From NCBI RefSeq assembly GCF_013348805.1, contig NZ_CP054690.1:2418001-2482000 (forward strand): a DNA stretch of 64,000 bases. The letters run 5' to 3'. This stretch comes from Rhodococcus sp. W8901 (lineage in GTDB: Bacteria > Actinomycetota > Actinomycetes > Mycobacteriales > Mycobacteriaceae). Made by a program: the position numbers and the translations under genes. Position 1 is the first letter of the stretch. The number at the start of each line of letters is the position of its first letter. Under the pieces are notes generated by a model. That model had not been told where the DNA came from and did no database searches. It worked only from the letters and a program-made list of their open reading frames with translations. Positions 61,492 through 64,000 of the stretch are shown here, one piece after another.

Positions 61492-62942
61492 TGACAGTCA
61501 ATGCGACTCGGGGCCACAGGCTCTCCGCAGCCACACGAGTCCTGTCCTACGCGGCGGTGGCCACCGCCGCGATCATGGTCGCCCCGGTCGGCGCGTCCGC
61601 CCAATCGGCTGACGGGTCGTCATCGGCCGGCGGGTCGCTGTCGGCTGACGGGTCGTCGTCGGCTGACGGGTCGTCGTCGGGCGGCGGCCAGTCCGACGTG
61701 CGGACGCCGCGCCTCGACGAGGTGTTCAACGGATTCGTCGTCGGCGCGCTCGACGCCGGGACGGCCGCATCGCGAGTCGAGTCGTTCAAGGCGCTGACGT
61801 CGCGCGACTCCTTCTACGACGAACCACCACTGACCGGGGCGGAGCGCCCGGGCACCGTGCTCAAGATCAAGCCGGTCGACATGATGTTCCTCGGCTACAA
61901 GCCGGGCAGGATCGACGCCTACAAGATGATGTACGTGACGACCGGACTCGACGGAACCACACCCGAGGTCAGCACCGGCATCGTGATGATCCCCGTCGAC
62001 GGCACGCCCGCAGCGGAGAAGAAGGTGATCAGCTACCAGGAGGCCAACGACAGCGTCGGCGCCTACTGTCATCCGAGCACCCAGTGGACCGGCGGGAATC
62101 CGCTCGACGGCGCCGCCTGGTCCGCGCTCGGACCGCTGGCGTTGATGTTCGGCAAGGGCTACGCGGTGGTCATCTCCGACGTCGGCAACGACGGCGACCC
62201 CGACCCGCACGGCGTCTTCGCCGGAAAGTACGCCGGCCACGCCCAACTCGACGCCATTCGTGCCGCCGTGTCGGCCCCGAGCACGGGGCTCAGCGCACAC
62301 GCCCCGATCTCTCTGTTCGGTATTGCGGGAGGCGGAGTCGGCGCAGGCTTCGCCGCCGAGGCGCAGGCGCAGTACGCCCCGGAGTTGGACATCCGGTCCA
62401 CCGTCCTCGAGGGCATGGTGGTCAACACGCGGAACTTCATGCGCACCGCCGACGGTTCGATCGGCTCCGGGTTCGCCTTCGCCACGTTGCTCGGTCTGGA
62501 GCCGAAGTACCCGGAGATGCGGATCGACGAGAAGCTGAACCCCGTCGGCAACGCGCTGGCCCACGTGTATCGAACGCAGTGCCAGACGCCCGCGTACTTC
62601 ACGGCGCCGTTCGTTCCATTGGAGACGCTCTTCGTCGGTGGGCAGAACCCGGCCGACATTCCCGCGTTCCAGCACGTCTACGACGACAACCTGCTCGGGA
62701 CCGAGGCTCCGAAGTCGAAGGTTCTCATCACGTCGTGCGCCAAGGACGACTCACCGATGTCCCTTGTGCCGGCAAAGGACTCACGGGAACTCGCCGACAA
62801 GTATCGGGCCGGGGGAACCGACGTGACGTACGCGCCGAGTGACTGCAGCATGGTGCGGATGCTCACCGACCTCTACGGGTGGGGCACTGACCTGTTCGGG
62901 ATGCAGACCATCGACTGGATCGAACAGAACTTCGCCGAATGA
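61491..62942 (+). CDS. Secreted lipase-family (LIP) protein lacking the catalytic serine
   Basis: This 483-residue protein has a signal peptide (VATAAIMVAPVGASAQS) and a Ser/Gly/Asp-rich linker built from SADGSSS repeats. The alpha/beta-hydrolase fold of secretory triacylglycerol lipases (PF03583) follows: GTVLKIKPV, VISYQEANDSVGAYCHPS, KGYAVVISDVGNDG. The nucleophile elbow reads GIAGGG: residue 279 is Ala (GCG at 62325-62327) where the family has Ser in GYSxGG. The usual C-terminal His is also absent (APSDCSMV). It is therefore probably a non-catalytic lipid-binding protein. Confidence 0.82.
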   Translation: MTVNATRGHRLSAATRVLSYAAVATAAIMVAPVGASAQSADGSSSAGGSLSADGSSSADGSSSGGGQSDVRTPRLDEVFNGFVVGALDAGTAASRVESFKALTSRDSFYDEPPLTGAERPGTVLKIKPVDMMFLGYKPGRIDAYKMMYVTTGLDGTTPEVSTGIVMIPVDGTPAAEKKVISYQEANDSVGAYCHPSTQWTGGNPLDGAAWSALGPLALMFGKGYAVVISDVGNDGDPDPHGVFAGKYAGHAQLDAIRAAVSAPSTGLSAHAPISLFGIAGGGVGAGFAAEAQAQYAPELDIRSTVLEGMVVNTRNFMRTADGSIGSGFAFATLLGLEPKYPEMRIDEKLNPVGNALAHVYRTQCQTPAYFTAPFVPLETLFVGGQNPADIPAFQHVYDDNLLGTEAPKSKVLITSCAKDDSPMSLVPAKDSRELADKYRAGGTDVTYAPSDCSMVRMLTDLYGWGTDLFGMQTIDWIEQNFAE

Positions 62943-62979
62943 GCAGCGCACGCCGCGAGAACGGGAGGAGGTGACCGAC

Positions 62980-63072
62980 GTGATCGATGCCATGTTCACC
63001 GGGAGCAGCTACATGTTCTCCCTGGGGCCTGTCGCATTTCTCGAAGCCTTCGGACGCATCTTCGGTTCCTGA
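62980..63072 (+). CDS. Very small protein (30 residues) at the end of the secreted module
   Basis: A GTG at 62980 begins MIDAMFTGSSYMFSLGPVAF and ends LEAFGRIFGS. A very strong GGGAGGAGG lies nine bases upstream, the best ribosome binding site in the region. GTG 62971 is in frame but abuts the site. The peptide is hydrophobic and amphipathic, and could insert in or coat a membrane. It follows the lipase-like gene by 37 bp on the same strand. It is too short for homology judgement by eye. Confidence 0.55.
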   Translation: MIDAMFTGSSYMFSLGPVAFLEAFGRIFGS

Positions 63073-63111
63073 CCGCGGTCGCGGACGAGCCCGGCTCCGA
63101 ACGCGAAGTCG

Positions 63112-64000
63112 TCACGCAACCCGCTTCGCGGCCTCCGACAGCTGCGGGGCGATCCGGTCGATCACCCACGGTGTCGCGAGGACGCCCGTCCGGCTGAGGC
63201 CCGCAACCACCTGGGTGTCGGGCAGGGGCACCGCGCTGCCGCGCTGGACGGCGCCGAGCGAGTTGTACGTGGGGTTCTTCGTGGCCTCTCCCTCGTCCGG
63301 CACGAACACGACCACGACGTCCGCGTCGACCTCGGTGATGCGTTCGGCGGAGATGGTGGCGAAGAAGCTGTCCGGATCGCTCTCGGCCGCGAGCTTCTCG
63401 ACGCCCGGGGAGTTCACGAACCCGAGCTGGGTGAGGACCTGCACGCGCGGGTCGGTCGGCTTGTAGACGTTGACCTGACCGTTGGTGGTGTCGAGGTTGA
63501 TCACCGACAGGGTCTTGCCGGCGAACTCGGGGTGCGCGGTGGCGGTGTCGGCGAGCATCGTGTTCATGCCGTCGATGAGCTTCGTCGCCTCGTCGGACTT
63601 GCCCATCGCCTGACCGATCAGCGTGGTCTGGTCCTGCCACGTGGTCTGCCACGCCTTGCCGGGATAGGCGACCGTCGGTGCGAGGGAGGACAGCTGGCCG
63701 TAGGTGGCCTGGTCGAAGCCCTCGTACGGTGCCATGATCGCGTCGGGTGCCAGCGCGGCGATCGCCTCGACGGGCGTGGAGGACGTGGCGTCGAGCAGGG
63801 TGGTCTCGCGGGGGTCGTACTTGTCCGACAGCCACGGCATGACACCGTTCTCGTCGGCGCCGTAGGAGTTCTTCGGCATGCCCACCGGGGTGCCGCCGAG
63901 CGCGTAGACGACGTCCTCGGCGTTCCAGCCGAGCGTGACGATCCGCTCGGGGGTCGACTCGATCGTGGTCTCTCCGAACGTGTTCGCGATCGTGACGGGG
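63112..64000 (-). CDS. Iron-siderophore ABC transporter substrate-binding protein (5' end cut by window edge)
   Basis: The minus strand is open from the stop at 63112 to the right edge, about 296 codons. It has the FecB/FepB-like start of the mature domain (ESTPERIVTLGWNAEDVVYALGG), LAPDAIMAPYEGFDQATYGQLSSLAPTVAYPG in the first lobe, and ends LATPWVIDRIAPQLSEAAKRV. It captures ferric siderophore outside the membrane for an ABC importer. The signal peptide and lipobox lie beyond the window. IdeR control is expected from family knowledge. A decayed copy of its C-terminus lies at 58251-58397. Confidence 0.92.
   Translation of the reverse strand, partial: PVTIANTFGETTIESTPERIVTLGWNAEDVVYALGGTPVGMPKNSYGADENGVMPWLSDKYDPRETTLLDATSSTPVEAIAALAPDAIMAPYEGFDQATYGQLSSLAPTVAYPGKAWQTTWQDQTTLIGQAMGKSDEATKLIDGMNTMLADTATAHPEFAGKTLSVINLDTTNGQVNVYKPTDPRVQVLTQLGFVNSPGVEKLAAESDPDSFFATISAERITEVDADVVVVFVPDEGEATKNPTYNSLGAVQRGSAVPLPDTQVVAGLSRTGVLATPWVIDRIAPQLSEAAKRVA

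Noticed and set aside
1-64000. tRNA, rRNA or riboswitch genes
   Set aside because: No cloverleaf, CCA-ending tRNA-like stretch or known aptamer pattern was recognised by eye. A covariance-model scan would settle this.

Overview
The window is GC-rich (about two thirds G+C), densely packed actinobacterial DNA. Gene content and order point to Rhodococcus or a close Nocardiaceae relative. From about 3.2 kb to 46.5 kb the order closely follows the Mycobacterium tuberculosis block Rv2715 to Rv2682c: hydrolase, PAC2 protein, DUF4192, ideR, sigB, DUF3099, DUF3039, YihY protein, sigA, ppgK, suhB, cei, DUF4193, DUF3093, dut, DUF3710, hydrolase, OB-fold protein, DUF3159, ceoC, ceoB, APC permease, TrmA-like methyltransferase and dxs. 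The mycobacterial comparison and family names come from memory, not from a search. No rRNA, tRNA or CRISPR array was seen.

Region by region. (1) 1-6.4 kb: membrane protein cut by the left edge, DUF3516 helicase, alpha/beta hydrolase, PAC2 protein and a lipoprotein. (2) 6.5-14.6 kb: DUF4192 protein, ideR-galE (the corynebacterial arrangement), a translationally coupled acuC-pat pair (protein deacetylase and GNAT/acyl-CoA-ligase acetyltransferase), and sigB behind an ECF-type promoter. (3) 14.7-24.2 kb: methyltransferase, small DUF proteins, YihY membrane protein, a second helicase, a KhtTU-like cation/proton antiporter pair and sigA. (4) 24.3-36.3 kb: the conserved ppgK-suhB-cei-dut-ceoBC block. 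(5) 36.4-42.6 kb: MarR-controlled efflux pump, drug-type ABC exporter, glycosyltransferase, and a complete IS481-family insertion sequence with a 6-bp CCTAGT target duplication. (6) 42.6-50.6 kb: glutaminase-STAS-cNMP fusion, dxs, oleate hydratase, a pentapeptide-repeat protein and a sugar-porter MFS protein. (7) 50.8-60.2 kb: accessory polymorphic-toxin island with an SseB-like gene, an EspC-like gene, a type VII-type RHS toxin broken by one frameshift, a probable immunity gene, then a graveyard of immunity-like and regulator fragments. These include a barstar-family gene with an in-frame amber codon, an 8-bp tandem repeat inside a gene, and a relic of the siderophore-binding-protein gene found intact 5 kb downstream. 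(8) 60.2-64 kb: an exported three-gene module (unknown secreted protein, lipase-fold protein lacking its catalytic serine, 30-residue peptide), followed by an iron-siderophore binding protein running off the right edge.

Themes. Transcription control (sigA, sigB, ideR), potassium and pH homeostasis (CeoBC plus APC permease, KhtTU-like pair), nucleotide hygiene (dut), polyphosphate-driven glucose phosphorylation (ppgK) and isoprenoid precursor synthesis (dxs) form the core. Several core genes start at or within 6-8 nt of a TANNNT box, the signature of leaderless transcripts. The most interesting material lies in 50.8-63.1 kb.
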